60,429 bases of DNA from Streptomyces sp. CBMA29 (GCF_014596445.1 NZ_MECL01000155.1:1-60429), one strand, 5' to 3'; counted from the first letter of the stretch, positions 44,542 to 52,910 are shown. The notes: generated by a model from the sequence alone, not told the origin. Numbers and translations: made by a program.

Positions 44542-45078
44542 GTGGAGCGACGGGACGAGCCGGGTGGACCGGACGCGATCATGACCAGGATCGGACAGGT
44601 CGTGATGCTGCTGCACGCCGGGGACCGGGAGGAGGCCAGAACCCGGTTCGGGGCGCTGTGGGACGAGATCGGGGAGCGGGGCGACCCCCTGCACCGCTGC
44701 ACGCTGGCGCACTACATGGCCGACACGCAGGACGACCCCGAGGACGAACTGGCCTGGGACCTGCGGGCGTTGCGGGCCGCCGACGCCGTCACGGCGCGCG
44801 GCGGCGCCGAATCCGGCGGGGGTCCGGGTGCTCCCGGCAGATCCAGCGAGCCCGGCCGCTCCACCGGCCTCGCGCAGATCCGCGGCTTCTACCCCTCGCT
44901 CCACCTCAATCTCGCCGCCTCCTACGCGAAGGTGGACGAGGCCCGGCTGGCCCGCAGCCACCTCGGCCTGGCCCGCAAGGCGTGCGACGCGCTCGCCGAC
45001 GACGCGTACGGGGACGGGGTGCGGGCCGCCGTGGCCCGGATGGAACTGCGGCTGCTGGGCTCCGACCAGCTTCCGTAG
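44542..45078 (+). CDS. Tetratricopeptide-like hypothetical protein
   Basis: This is a 178-residue, all-helical protein with TPR-like spacing (MLLHAGDREEARTRFGALWD; LNLAASYAKVDEARLARSHL). The two helical halves are separated by a Gly/Ser/Pro-rich linker at about residues 85-110. No enzymatic motif. GTG at 44542 has GGAGG 5 nt upstream, and the gene starts 27 nt after ung, so it is probably cotranscribed. It ends at a 7-bp tandem repeat that contains part of its stop codon. Confidence 0.8.
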   Translation: MERRDEPGGPDAIMTRIGQVVMLLHAGDREEARTRFGALWDEIGERGDPLHRCTLAHYMADTQDDPEDELAWDLRALRAADAVTARGGAESGGGPGAPGRSSEPGRSTGLAQIRGFYPSLHLNLAASYAKVDEARLARSHLGLARKACDALADDAYGDGVRAAVARMELRLLGSDQLP

Positions 45079-45125
45079 CGGTGAGCCGTCAGCGGTCAGC
45101 CGTCAGCGGTGAGCGGTGAGCGGTC
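45077..45125. repeat. Seven tandem copies of a 7-bp unit
   Basis: The unit AGCSGTS (AGCGGTG, AGCCGTC, AGCGGTC, AGCCGTC, AGCGGTG, AGCGGTG, AGCGGTC) runs without interruption from 45077 to 45125, and two more units follow at about 45136-45149. The array begins inside the stop codon of the upstream gene. Confidence 0.88.
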
Positions 45126-45187
45126 AACTTTTGGCCGTCAGCCGTCAGCCGCCGCGAGGCGTGCCGCCCGTCCGGCCCCGGCCCGGC

Positions 45188-45676
45188 TCACCGGCCGTAG
45201 GACTGGCGGCAGATCCGGGCCGCGTCCCCGTCCTTCGCCCAGCCGCCGTACGTCTCGCCCAGCGCGCAGACGTCGGCGGCGCCGGGCAGCGCCGTCGCCG
45301 GTCCGCGCGGGAGGGATCTCGGCGGCGGGACCGAGCGGGAGCGGGGCACCGGCCGGTGCCCCGGCTCACGGCCCGGCCGCGGCCCTGGATCCGCGGAGTA
45401 CGGGCCCGCGCCCGGTCGGCCGCCCGCCGTCCCGGCACCGCCCTCCGGCTCGGGCGACGGCGTCCTGGAAGGGGCCGGATCCGGCCCCGCAGTCTCCAGC
45501 AGCACATGGTCGGGCCGCGGTACGAGCGGCCCGCCGTCCGGCGCCGCCACCCGTGGCGCGCCGCTGCCGGGCACGGGAGCGGTAGCGGGGACGGGGGCCG
45601 GGGGAGCGGAGACGGTGGTGCACCCGGCCGCGGCGGAGGCCGCCACCAGGAACACGACCACGGGGAGGCGGCGCAT
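45188..45676 (-). CDS. Putative lipoprotein of unknown function
   Basis: This 162-residue protein starts MRRLPVVVFLVAASAAAGCTT, a short signal peptide with a lipobox ending in AAGC, so it is probably lipid-anchored outside the membrane. Residues 25-125 are low complexity (Pro, Ala, Gly, Arg) and the C-terminus has a small Cys-containing segment (AADVCALGETYGGWAKDGDA; ICRQSYGR) that looks conserved. I do not recognise a named family. Confidence 0.78.
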   Translation of the reverse strand: MRRLPVVVFLVAASAAAGCTTVSAPPAPVPATAPVPGSGAPRVAAPDGGPLVPRPDHVLLETAGPDPAPSRTPSPEPEGGAGTAGGRPGAGPYSADPGPRPGREPGHRPVPRSRSVPPPRSLPRGPATALPGAADVCALGETYGGWAKDGDAARICRQSYGR

Positions 45677-45883
45677 TTCGACAACTGTGCCGAAACACGG
45701 CGGAGTCGGGTATGCCCCGCAGGGGTGAGCGGCCGGGCGAGGCGTACCGCGCGCTCACCCGTCCGGGGGCTGATCCGCCGCGAGGCCGAGCCGTACGCCC
45801 GCTCCCCGAAGGCCCCGGAACCGTCCCCGAACCCTCCCCGTATGCTGCGGGGACACCGCGAGAAGGAACGACAGGAGCAGCGC

Positions 45884-46804
45884 ATGGCATCCGGCAGCGC
45901 CCCACGGAAGATCGGCGTGATCGGGCTCGGTGACATCGCGCAGAAGGCGTATCTGCCGGTCCTCGCCTCGCAGCCGGACCTCGAACTGCACCTCCAGACC
46001 CGCACCCCGGCAACCCTCGACCGGATCGGCGACGCCTACCGGCTGCCGCACCGCCACACCTCACTGGACACGCTGCTCGACCAGGGCCTCGACGCCGCTT
46101 TCGTGCACGCGCCCACCGAACACCACGTCGAGATCGCCGGACGGCTGATCGAAGCGGGCGTCCCCGTCTACCTCGACAAGCCGCTCGCCCGCGACCTGGA
46201 CGGCGCGCGGCAACTGGTGGCCCTCGCCGAGGAGCGCGGCGTCCCGCTCATGGCGGGTTTCAACCGCCGTTACGCGCCCGCCTACGCGCAGTGCCTGGAC
46301 CACCCGCGCGACCTGATCCTCATGCAGAAGAACCGCGTCGGCCTCCCCGAAGAGGCCCGCTCGATGATCTTCGACGACTTCATCCACGTCGTCGACACCT
46401 TGCGCTTCCTGGCCCCCGGCACCGTCCGGGACGTGCACGTCTCCGCCAAGGTCCGTGCCGGGCTCGTCCACCACATCGTGCTGCACCTGTCCGGTGACGG
46501 CTTCACCGCGATCGGCTCGATGAACCGGATGAGCGGGTCCACCGAGGAGAGCCTGGACGTCAGCGGTGACGACACCCGCCGCCAGGTGCTGAATCTCGCC
46601 GAGGTCATCGACCACAAGGGCCAGCCGACGGTACGCCGCCGGGGCGACTGGGTGCCGGTGGCCCGGCAGCGCGGCATCGAGCAGATCACCCTCGCCTTCC
46701 TCGACGCCGTTCGCGCGGGCAAGCACCTCGACGCCCAGGACGCGCTGCGCACCCACGAGCTGTGCGAGCGGGTCGTCACCGAGGTCCGGGAGCTGACCGC
46801 CTGA
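45884..46804 (+). CDS. Gfo/Idh/MocA family oxidoreductase
   Basis: The 306-residue NAD(P)-dependent dehydrogenase has an N-terminal Rossmann fold (KIGVIGLGDIAQKAYLPVL) and the family signature VPVYLDKPLARDL, which includes the conserved Lys-Pro. The C-terminal sheet includes MIFDDFIHVVDTLRF with a candidate catalytic His. It probably acts on a sugar or inositol derivative, substrate unknown. The ATG at 45884 has ACAGGAG 7 nt upstream. Its last 29 bp overlap the 3' end of the convergent lnt gene. Confidence 0.9.
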   Translation: MASGSAPRKIGVIGLGDIAQKAYLPVLASQPDLELHLQTRTPATLDRIGDAYRLPHRHTSLDTLLDQGLDAAFVHAPTEHHVEIAGRLIEAGVPVYLDKPLARDLDGARQLVALAEERGVPLMAGFNRRYAPAYAQCLDHPRDLILMQKNRVGLPEEARSMIFDDFIHVVDTLRFLAPGTVRDVHVSAKVRAGLVHHIVLHLSGDGFTAIGSMNRMSGSTEESLDVSGDDTRRQVLNLAEVIDHKGQPTVRRRGDWVPVARQRGIEQITLAFLDAVRAGKHLDAQDALRTHELCERVVTEVRELTA

Positions 46805-48302
46805 CCAGCACCACGCGCCGGATCTCGTACGCGGCGGCCAGCACGACCAGCAGCAGCGCCAGATGCGGCACCCAGTCGCCGAACCGGTCGTACGGGCTGC
46901 GGCCGGTGGCCAGCGGCACCGCGTAGACACGCGCCGTACTGCCGCTCTCGCTGATCCGCTGCCCGACCGGGCGGCCGTTCGCGTCGTAGACGGCGCTGAT
47001 CCCGGTCAGTGTCGCGTGCACCATCGGCCGCCAGCTCTCCGCGGCCCGCAGCGCCGCGAGCGAGGCGTGCTGCGCGGGTGCCCACGACCCCTGGAACGAC
47101 GAGGTGGACGACTGTGCCACCAGCACCTGGGCGCCCTTGTCCGCGAGATTGCGGCTCATGTCGGCGAAGGCGGACTCGAAGCAGATCAGCGGCCCGATCC
47201 GTACTGTCCCGGTGTCCATCACGACCTGGTGGTCGCCGCGCTGCCGGTCCTCGCCCGCGGCCTTGCCGACCGAGGTGGCCCAGCCGAGCAGCGACCGGAA
47301 GGGGATGTACTCGCCGAACGGCACCAGCCGCATCTTGTCGTACGTGGGGCCGGTGACGCCGTCCGGGCCGATCAGCACCGACGTCTTGGAGATGCCGGTG
47401 CCGTCCGCGCGCTCCGCGTCCACATTGACCAGGATGTCGGCGCCGACCTGCTGGGAGAGGGCCGCCAGCTCTTCCGCCAGTTGAGGCCGTGAGGTGAGGT
47501 CGAAGCCGACGCTGCTCTCGCCCCACACCACGAGATCCGGGTGGCTGCCCACCAGGCCGCGGGTGAGCGCCACCTGCCGGTCGAAGCGGGCCTCGGGGCC
47601 CACGACGACGCCCGGCTGGACGACCGCGACCCGCGCGTCACCGGACTGCTGCGGGTGCGGCGCCCACAGCCACACCATGCCGGTCAGCACGGCGGCCGTG
47701 GCCAGCGCGGTCGCCGCGGGCCTGCGGACGGCGGGCACCGCGACGAGCGCGGTCAGCGCGGTGTTGACCAGCACCACCAGGAGGCTGACCAGCCACACCC
47801 CGCCGACGGAGGCCAGCCGCAGCGCGGGCCGCACCTGCCACTGGCTGGCGCCCAGCAGCCCCCAGGGCCCGCCGAGATACTGCCAGGAGCGCACCAGCTC
47901 CACCATCAGCCAGCCGCACGGCACCAGCACCATCGCCGCCGCGGCCCGCCGCGACCCGGTGCCCTCGCCGAGCAGCCTGCGCACCAGCCAGCCCCACGGC
48001 GCCCACAGCGCGCCCAGCAGCAGAGCGAGCACGACGATGAACACGTTCAGACTCGCGAAGAGCCAGTGGTGCACCGCCAGCATGAAGCCGGCACCGCCCA
48101 GCCAGCCGTCCAGCGCCGCCCGCCGCGCGCTGCCCGCCGAGCGCGCCAGCAGCATCCACGGCACCAGCGCCACGTACGCCAGCCACCACAGCGACGGCGC
48201 GGGGAAGGCCAGCGCCGGGAGCGCCCCGGCGGCGGCGGCGCCCAGCCCGCGCGCCCACGGCGAGGACAGCCGTGACCGCTGCTCCTGGGCCGTCACCGTC
48301 AT
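46776..48302 (-). CDS. lnt: Apolipoprotein N-acyltransferase
   Basis: This is a 508-residue membrane enzyme that adds the third acyl chain to lipoproteins. Six or seven hydrophobic helices (residues 25-215) precede a nitrilase-like extracytoplasmic domain with the catalytic Glu (LVVWGESS), Lys (TYDKMRLVPFGEYIP) and Cys (IGPLICFESAF); a last helix (LALLLVVLAAAYEI) follows. Streptomyces usually encode two Lnt proteins; this is one of them. ATG at 48302 has GAGGGAG 6 nt upstream. The 3' end overlaps the Gfo/Idh gene by 29 bp. Confidence 0.95.
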   Translation of the reverse strand: MTVTAQEQRSRLSSPWARGLGAAAAGALPALAFPAPSLWWLAYVALVPWMLLARSAGSARRAALDGWLGGAGFMLAVHHWLFASLNVFIVVLALLLGALWAPWGWLVRRLLGEGTGSRRAAAAMVLVPCGWLMVELVRSWQYLGGPWGLLGASQWQVRPALRLASVGGVWLVSLLVVLVNTALTALVAVPAVRRPAATALATAAVLTGMVWLWAPHPQQSGDARVAVVQPGVVVGPEARFDRQVALTRGLVGSHPDLVVWGESSVGFDLTSRPQLAEELAALSQQVGADILVNVDAERADGTGISKTSVLIGPDGVTGPTYDKMRLVPFGEYIPFRSLLGWATSVGKAAGEDRQRGDHQVVMDTGTVRIGPLICFESAFADMSRNLADKGAQVLVAQSSTSSFQGSWAPAQHASLAALRAAESWRPMVHATLTGISAVYDANGRPVGQRISESGSTARVYAVPLATGRSPYDRFGDWVPHLALLLVVLAAAYEIRRVVLVRRSAPGPR

Positions 48303-48406
48303 GCGTGCTCCCTCGCCGCCGTTCACTGTCGCTCTGTTCCGCCCTGTTTCCGCCGTGTTCCGGCCCGGTCCGCGCTGATCCGCTCCGGCGTTCCTGGCTC
48401 CGGCCT

Positions 48407-48471
48407 ACCCTGCGCGGATGGCGGCATGCGGACGACGGCGTGTCGTCCGCATGCCGCCATCCGCGCAGGGT
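48407..48471. other. Perfect 30-bp inverted repeat with 5-nt loop
   Basis: Bases 48407-48436 are perfectly complementary to 48442-48471, with GGCGT as the loop. It lies 53 nt after the stop of doxX and 105 nt before the start of lnt, both on the minus strand. It could terminate the doxX transcript. No U-tract follows on either strand, and the stem is much longer than most intrinsic terminators. Confidence 0.85.
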
Positions 48472-48524
48472 CCCTGCCGCTGCCCCGGTCGGTACGGCGT
48501 TCCCCGCACCGGTCCGTGGGCGGC

Positions 48525-49073
48525 TCAGCCGTCCTGGTCCTCCAGCACGGCGAGGTCTTCGGGCGCGGGACCGTTGCCGACGGCGCGGCGGCGTACGACC
48601 GTGAAAGCGGCGGCTGCCGAGCCGGTGAAGGCCGCGGCCACCACCCATGGGCGGTTCAGGACATGGCCGCTCAGATGGTCCAGAGAGTAGCGGCCGGGTC
48701 CCGTGACACCCAACGCGGCGGCGCAGAAGCCGAGGAAGGCGGGGTACTCGTAGCCGCCCGAGGTGTTGAAGAAACCGGCGGGGGCGTGGACGGAGACCGC
48801 GCCCGCCATGGCGCCGGCCGCCGCCGCGCCCGCGGCCGGGGTGGCGATCCCCAGGGCCAGCAGCAGCCCGCCGCCCGCCTCACCGAGCCCGGCCGCGACG
48901 GCGCTCGCCCGCTCCGGCTTGAAGCCCATCCGCTCCATGGCCGCCGAGGTGCCGTCGATCCCGCCGCCGCCGAACCAGCCGAAGAGTTTCTGCGCGCCGT
49001 GCGCGAAGAGCACGCCGCCGGTCCCCGCGCGCAACGCCAGCAGTCCGATGTCCTTGCGGTGCGCGAGTGCCAT
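48525..49073 (-). CDS. DoxX family membrane protein
   Basis: The 182-residue protein has four hydrophobic helices and the DoxX opening LLALRAGTGGVLFAHGAQKLFGWF, which contains the conserved Arg and HG-x-QK motif. GGGLLLALGIATPAAG is the second helix. Some mycobacterial DoxX proteins take part in membrane-bound oxidoreductase complexes; the role here is unknown. ATG at 49073 has AGGAGAGGA upstream. It is downstream of the histidine phosphatase gene on the same strand. Confidence 0.88.
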   Translation of the reverse strand: MALAHRKDIGLLALRAGTGGVLFAHGAQKLFGWFGGGGIDGTSAAMERMGFKPERASAVAAGLGEAGGGLLLALGIATPAAGAAAAGAMAGAVSVHAPAGFFNTSGGYEYPAFLGFCAAALGVTGPGRYSLDHLSGHVLNRPWVVAAAFTGSAAAAFTVVRRRAVGNGPAPEDLAVLEDQDG

Positions 49074-49213
49074 GACCGGGTCCTCTCCTGCTGCCGGGCC
49101 CCGGTCCCGGTCCGACTCCGGACCGCCGGGCTGCCCCCAGTCTTCGCGGACCCCACCGGGTGCCGCCGCTCCTGGCGGTCCGTCCGGGCTACGCCACAGG
49201 CGTCACCGCCCGC

Positions 49214-49810
49214 TCAGGGCAGCCGGTTCCACGCGGTCAGCACATGGCGGCCGTGTTCCAGACCGAGTCGGCTGACGGTGCCGGTGGCGAGCTGGAACAG
49301 GGCGCCGTCGGCCGGGGGCAGTCCGAGTCTCCGGGCGGTCAGCACCCGGAGGAAGTGGGCGTGCGCGACCAGCACCACATCGCCGCCGTCGCTGTTGGTG
49401 AACGCCGCGTCGGCGAGGGCCAGCACCCGGTCGGCCCGCTCACCGACCTGTTCCGCCGTTTCCCCCGGATGGCCCTCGGGGCCCTCGGGGACCCCGTCGG
49501 TCCACAGATCCCACGCGGGACGCGTGCGGTGGATGTCACGGGTGGTGACACCCTCGTAGCCGCCGTAGTCCCACTCGCGCAGGTGGGCGTCGACCCGTGT
49601 GCGCTCGAGCCCGGCCAGCTTCGCGGTGTCCCGCGCGCGACGCATCGGGCTGGTGATCACGGTGGAGATGTGCCTGCTGGCCAGCATCGGAGCCAGCGTC
49701 CTGGCCTGCTCCTCGCCGTCGGGAGTGAGGGCCAGATCGGTGTAGCTGGTGTGCTGGCCGGTCAGCGTCCACTCGGTCTCGCCGTGACGGATCAGTACCA
49801 GTTCGCCCAT
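49214..49810 (-). CDS. Histidine phosphatase (phosphoglycerate mutase-like) family protein
   Basis: The 198-residue enzyme has the phosphoacceptor motif LIRHGETEW, the Arg in ITSPMRRARDTA, the acid/base Glu in REWDYGGYEG, and the second His in VVLVAHAHFLRVL. It belongs to the broad branch that includes cofactor-dependent mutases and acid phosphatases; the substrate is not predictable. ATG at 49810 has GGGAGGTG 5 nt upstream. Confidence 0.92.
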   Translation of the reverse strand: MGELVLIRHGETEWTLTGQHTSYTDLALTPDGEEQARTLAPMLASRHISTVITSPMRRARDTAKLAGLERTRVDAHLREWDYGGYEGVTTRDIHRTRPAWDLWTDGVPEGPEGHPGETAEQVGERADRVLALADAAFTNSDGGDVVLVAHAHFLRVLTARRLGLPPADGALFQLATGTVSRLGLEHGRHVLTAWNRLP

Positions 49811-50004
49811 CGGTACACCTCCCGCGGCGCCCCTCGGCGCCCCGAAGTGATCATACGTCCGCCCGGTCCCGTCAGTAGGATGGCGGCCTGGCCACCCCCT
49901 CCGCGCGTGACCCGGATGTGTGAACACCGACATGTGAGTACAGATGTGTGGGCACAGACGTGTGCACATCAACGCGTGATCCAGACAGCAGCACAGGAGC
50001 CGGT

Positions 50005-51441
50005 ATGAACGACGCTGCCCGTACCTACGACGTGATCGTCATCGGAGCCGGACCGGTCGGTGAGAATCTCGCCGACCGCACGCAGGCCGCAGGGCTCAGC
50101 ACGGTCGTCGTGGAGAGCGAACTGGTCGGCGGCGAGTGCTCCTACTGGGCGTGCATGCCGAGCAAGGCGCTGCTGCGCCCGGTGGTCGCCCGCGCCGACG
50201 CGAGCCGGCTGCCGGGGCTGGCCCGCGCGGTCGCGGGACCGCTGGACGCCGCTGACGTCCTGGCCCGCCGCGACGAGTTCACCTCGCACTGGAAGGACGA
50301 CGGCCAGGTGGGCTGGCTGGAGTCGGTCGGCGTCGATCTCGTACGCGGCCACGGCCGCCTGGACGGTCCCCGGCAGGTCGCGGTGCTGACGCCGGAGGGC
50401 GAGACCGTACGGCTGACCGCGCGGCACGCCGTCGCCGTCTGCACCGGCACCTCCGCCGCGCTGCCCAAGCTGCCGGGCATCGCCGACATCAACCCGTGGA
50501 CCAGCCGCGAGGCGACCAGCGCCAAGGAGGTCCCCGGCCGCCTGGTCGTGGTCGGCGGCGGTGTGGTGGCCGTCGAGATGGCCACCGCCTGGCAGGCGCT
50601 CGGCTCGCGGGTGACCATGCTCGTGCGCGGCGACCGGCTGCTGGAGCGCATGGAGCCCTTCGTCGGCGAACTGGTCACCGAGGGTCTGCGCGAGGCGGGC
50701 GTGGACGTGCGCTTCGGTACGAACGTGCCGGTCGTCGAGCGCGACGGCGCGGACGGCGAGGTGCGGGTCGGCCTGGAGGGCGGCGGGCGGGCCGTCGCCG
50801 ACGAGATCCTCTTCGCCACCGGCCGCTCGCCGCGCACCGGCGACCTCGGGCTGGAGACGGTCGGCCTCCGCCCCGGCGACTGGCTCGGTGTGGACGTCAC
50901 CTGCCGGGTCACCGACGTAGCGGACGGCTGGCTCTACGCGGCGGGCGACGTCAACCACCGCGCGCTCCTCACCCACCAGGGGAAGTACCAGGCCAGGATC
51001 GCCGGGGCCGTGATCGCCGCCCGCGCCAAGGGCGAGCCGGTCGACGACGCGCCCTGGGGTCCGCACGCCGCCACCGCCGACGACGCCGCTGTGCCGCAGG
51101 TGGTCTTCACCGACCCCGAGGCGGCCTCCGTGGGCCTCACGGCGAGCGAGGCGGAGGGCGCCGGACGCCGGACCAAGGTCGTGGACTACGACCTCGGCCA
51201 GGTCGCGGGCGCCTCCCTCTACGCCGACGGCTACCGCGGCAAGGCCCGCATGGTCGTGGACCTCGACCGCGGCATCCTGCTCGGCGTCACCTTCGTCGGC
51301 CCCGGCGTCGGCGAACTCCTGCACTCCGCGACGGTCGCCGTCGCGGGTGAGGTGCCGATCGAGCGGCTGTGGCACGCGGTCCCGGCGTATCCGACGATCA
51401 GTGAGGTGTGGCTGCGCCTGCTGGAGGAGTACCGGGGCTGA
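50005..51441 (+). CDS. FAD-dependent pyridine nucleotide-disulfide oxidoreductase (dihydrolipoyl dehydrogenase-like)
   Basis: The 478-residue class I flavoprotein has FAD-binding VIGAGPVGENLA, the redox-active disulfide Cys 45-Cys 50 in GGECSYWACMPSKALL, the NAD(P) site VVGGGVVAVEMA, and the FAD-binding GWLYAAGDVN. The C-terminal active-site motif reads AYPTISE (Tyr 462, Glu 467) where dihydrolipoyl dehydrogenase has HPTxSE, so the catalytic His is replaced by Tyr. It is probably not a true E3 component; quinone or another disulfide reduction is more likely. ATG at 50005 has CAGGAG upstream. Confidence 0.88.
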   Translation: MNDAARTYDVIVIGAGPVGENLADRTQAAGLSTVVVESELVGGECSYWACMPSKALLRPVVARADASRLPGLARAVAGPLDAADVLARRDEFTSHWKDDGQVGWLESVGVDLVRGHGRLDGPRQVAVLTPEGETVRLTARHAVAVCTGTSAALPKLPGIADINPWTSREATSAKEVPGRLVVVGGGVVAVEMATAWQALGSRVTMLVRGDRLLERMEPFVGELVTEGLREAGVDVRFGTNVPVVERDGADGEVRVGLEGGGRAVADEILFATGRSPRTGDLGLETVGLRPGDWLGVDVTCRVTDVADGWLYAAGDVNHRALLTHQGKYQARIAGAVIAARAKGEPVDDAPWGPHAATADDAAVPQVVFTDPEAASVGLTASEAEGAGRRTKVVDYDLGQVAGASLYADGYRGKARMVVDLDRGILLGVTFVGPGVGELLHSATVAVAGEVPIERLWHAVPAYPTISEVWLRLLEEYRG

Positions 51442-51536
51442 CCGCGGTCACGGCCGCGGCGGAGCTGCCCTGACGTTTGTCAGGAGCGGCGCGGACGGGG
51501 CCCTTCTTAGGGTGCCTGGTGTGGCCCCTCGGGGCC

Positions 51537-51559
51537 GGCTCCCCGGAGTCCGGGGAGCC
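51537..51559 (+). promoter_or_regulatory. Hairpin in the 5' region of the secreted-protein gene
   Basis: GGCTCCCCGGA (51537-51547) and TCCGGGGAGCC (51549-51559) can form an 8-10 bp stem between a likely -10 element (TAGGGT, 51508-51513) and the ribosome-binding site (GGGAAGG, 51592-51598). It would sit in the leader of the mRNA; regulatory effect unknown. Confidence 0.5.
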
Positions 51560-51605
51560 CCGCGACCATGCGCGCCGCAGGCGCCGCTCCTGGGAAGGCA
51601 CCGCC

Positions 51606-52052
51606 ATGAACCGCTCCGTTTCCCGTCCGCGCCGTCCGCGCAGTCCACGCCGTCCACGCCGTCCGGGGCGCGCCGCCGCGATATTCGCCGGGGCCGCCGC
51701 GCTGGCGGGCGCGGCCGTCTTCGGCGTCGCGTCGCCCGCGTCCGCGGCGGGCTACTCCTGCTCGCACGACGGTCACGCCATATGGTGCGCCACCGTGACG
51801 GCCATCAACCCCGGCTCGTACCTGGCCTCGCACTACGGGCCGAGCTACGGCTCCGGCCAGACCGGGCAGCGCTACTACAACGGTGAGGAGATGGAGCTCA
51901 CCTGCTGGACCACCGGAGACGGTGACGCCGACGGGCACGGCGACCACTACTGGTTCATGCTCGACTTCGACGGCGACGGCGGTTACGTCAACGACTGGTA
52001 TCTGACGACCGGTTCCGCCGCCCAGTGGCAGCCGCACGTACCGCACTGCTGA
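51606..52052 (+). CDS. Secreted small protein, Cys-containing, unknown function
   Basis: This 148-residue preprotein has a very basic start (NRSVSRPRRPRSPRRPRRPG), a hydrophobic core and an ASAAG cleavage site near residue 48. The mature part is about 100 residues with four Cys (SCSHDG, WCATVT, LTCWTT and a terminal HC), compatible with two disulfides, and is rich in Gly, Tyr, Trp and Asp. No family recognised. ATG at 51606 has GGGAAGG 7 nt upstream. Confidence 0.8.
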   Translation: MNRSVSRPRRPRSPRRPRRPGRAAAIFAGAAALAGAAVFGVASPASAAGYSCSHDGHAIWCATVTAINPGSYLASHYGPSYGSGQTGQRYYNGEEMELTCWTTGDGDADGHGDHYWFMLDFDGDGGYVNDWYLTTGSAAQWQPHVPHC

Positions 52053-52069
52053 CGCTTCGTCAGAAGCGT
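52052..52069. terminator. Bidirectional terminator between secreted-protein and SDR genes
   Basis: ACGCTTC-GTCA-GAAGCGT fills exactly the 17 bp between the two convergent stop codons. An overlapping alternative stem, CTGACG-CTT-CGTCAG (52049-52063), also exists. Confidence 0.62.
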
Positions 52070-52777
52070 TCAGCTCGCCGCGAGTTCGGCGTACAGAGCC
52101 GAAGGGTCCGCGGCGAGTCCGGCCTTGACCTGACGGCTGGTGTCGTCGGCGAGCACCTCGTACAGCCCGGCCTCGACGCCGTCGAGCGCGATGCGGGCGA
52201 TCTTGGCGGGGTCCGACTTGGGGGCGCTGACGCTCGCCGCCATGTCGGTGTCCATGTAGCCGACGTGCAGGCCGGTGACGAGGGTGCCCTGGCCGCGCAG
52301 CGCCAGCCGGGTGGCGTTGGTCAGGGACCACTCGGCGGACTTGGCGGCCGAGTAGACGGCGCTGCCCGGCGTGGTGAACCAGGACAGGGCCGACAGCACG
52401 TTGAGCACCGCGCCGCCGCCGTTGCGGGCCAGGATCGGGGCGAAGGCGCGGCTGACGGCGAGCGTGCCGAAGACGTGGGTCTCGAACTCGTTCCTGACCA
52501 CGTCCATGTCGCTGGTGAGCAGGTCCACCCCGTTCGAGGCGCCCGCGTTGTTGATCAGCAGGGTGACGTCACCGGCCACCTCGGCCGCCGCCCGTACCGA
52601 CTCGGGGTCGGTGATGTCCAGTGCGAGCGGTACCGCGCCCGGCACGGTGACCGAGGCCGGGTTGCGGGCGGCGGCGTAGACCTTGGCCGCGCCCGCGTCG
52701 CGCAGGGCCTGGACGAACTTCTCGCCGAGGCCGCGGTTGCCTCCGGTGACGAGGGCGACAGCGCCGTTGATCTGCAT
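52070..52777 (-). CDS. SDR family oxidoreductase, target of the divergent TetR
   Basis: The 235-residue short-chain dehydrogenase has TGGNRGLG (cofactor binding), NNAG, Ser (NVLSALSW), and YSAAKSAEW with catalytic Tyr and Lys. It is of the type often annotated as a short-chain dehydrogenase of unknown substrate. It is divergent from a TetR-family gene; two palindromic operators lie between them, so TetR repression is very likely. ATG at 52777. Confidence 0.9.
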   Translation of the reverse strand: MQINGAVALVTGGNRGLGEKFVQALRDAGAAKVYAAARNPASVTVPGAVPLALDITDPESVRAAAEVAGDVTLLINNAGASNGVDLLTSDMDVVRNEFETHVFGTLAVSRAFAPILARNGGGAVLNVLSALSWFTTPGSAVYSAAKSAEWSLTNATRLALRGQGTLVTGLHVGYMDTDMAASVSAPKSDPAKIARIALDGVEAGLYEVLADDTSRQVKAGLAADPSALYAELAAS

Positions 52778-52866
52778 GGGAGTGCCTTTCGGGAGGAGAG
52801 CGGTCCGTGGCCGGTACGTGCGCGGCCCGGGAGGTCGCGTGCGGTGCGTACGGATGCGGCCGACCA

Positions 52867-52910
52867 TGGAAACCGATCGGTTTCCACTACCGTATACCGA
52901 TCGGTTTCCG
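52867..52910. promoter_or_regulatory. Two TetR operators between SDR and tetR genes
   Basis: TGGAAACCGATCGGTTTCCA (52867-52886) is a perfect 20-bp palindrome. A second copy, TATACCGATCGGTTTCCG (52893-52910), shares the core ACCGATCGGT (52896-52905). Centres are 24 bp apart, a little over two helical turns, so bound dimers could contact one another. Confidence 0.87.
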
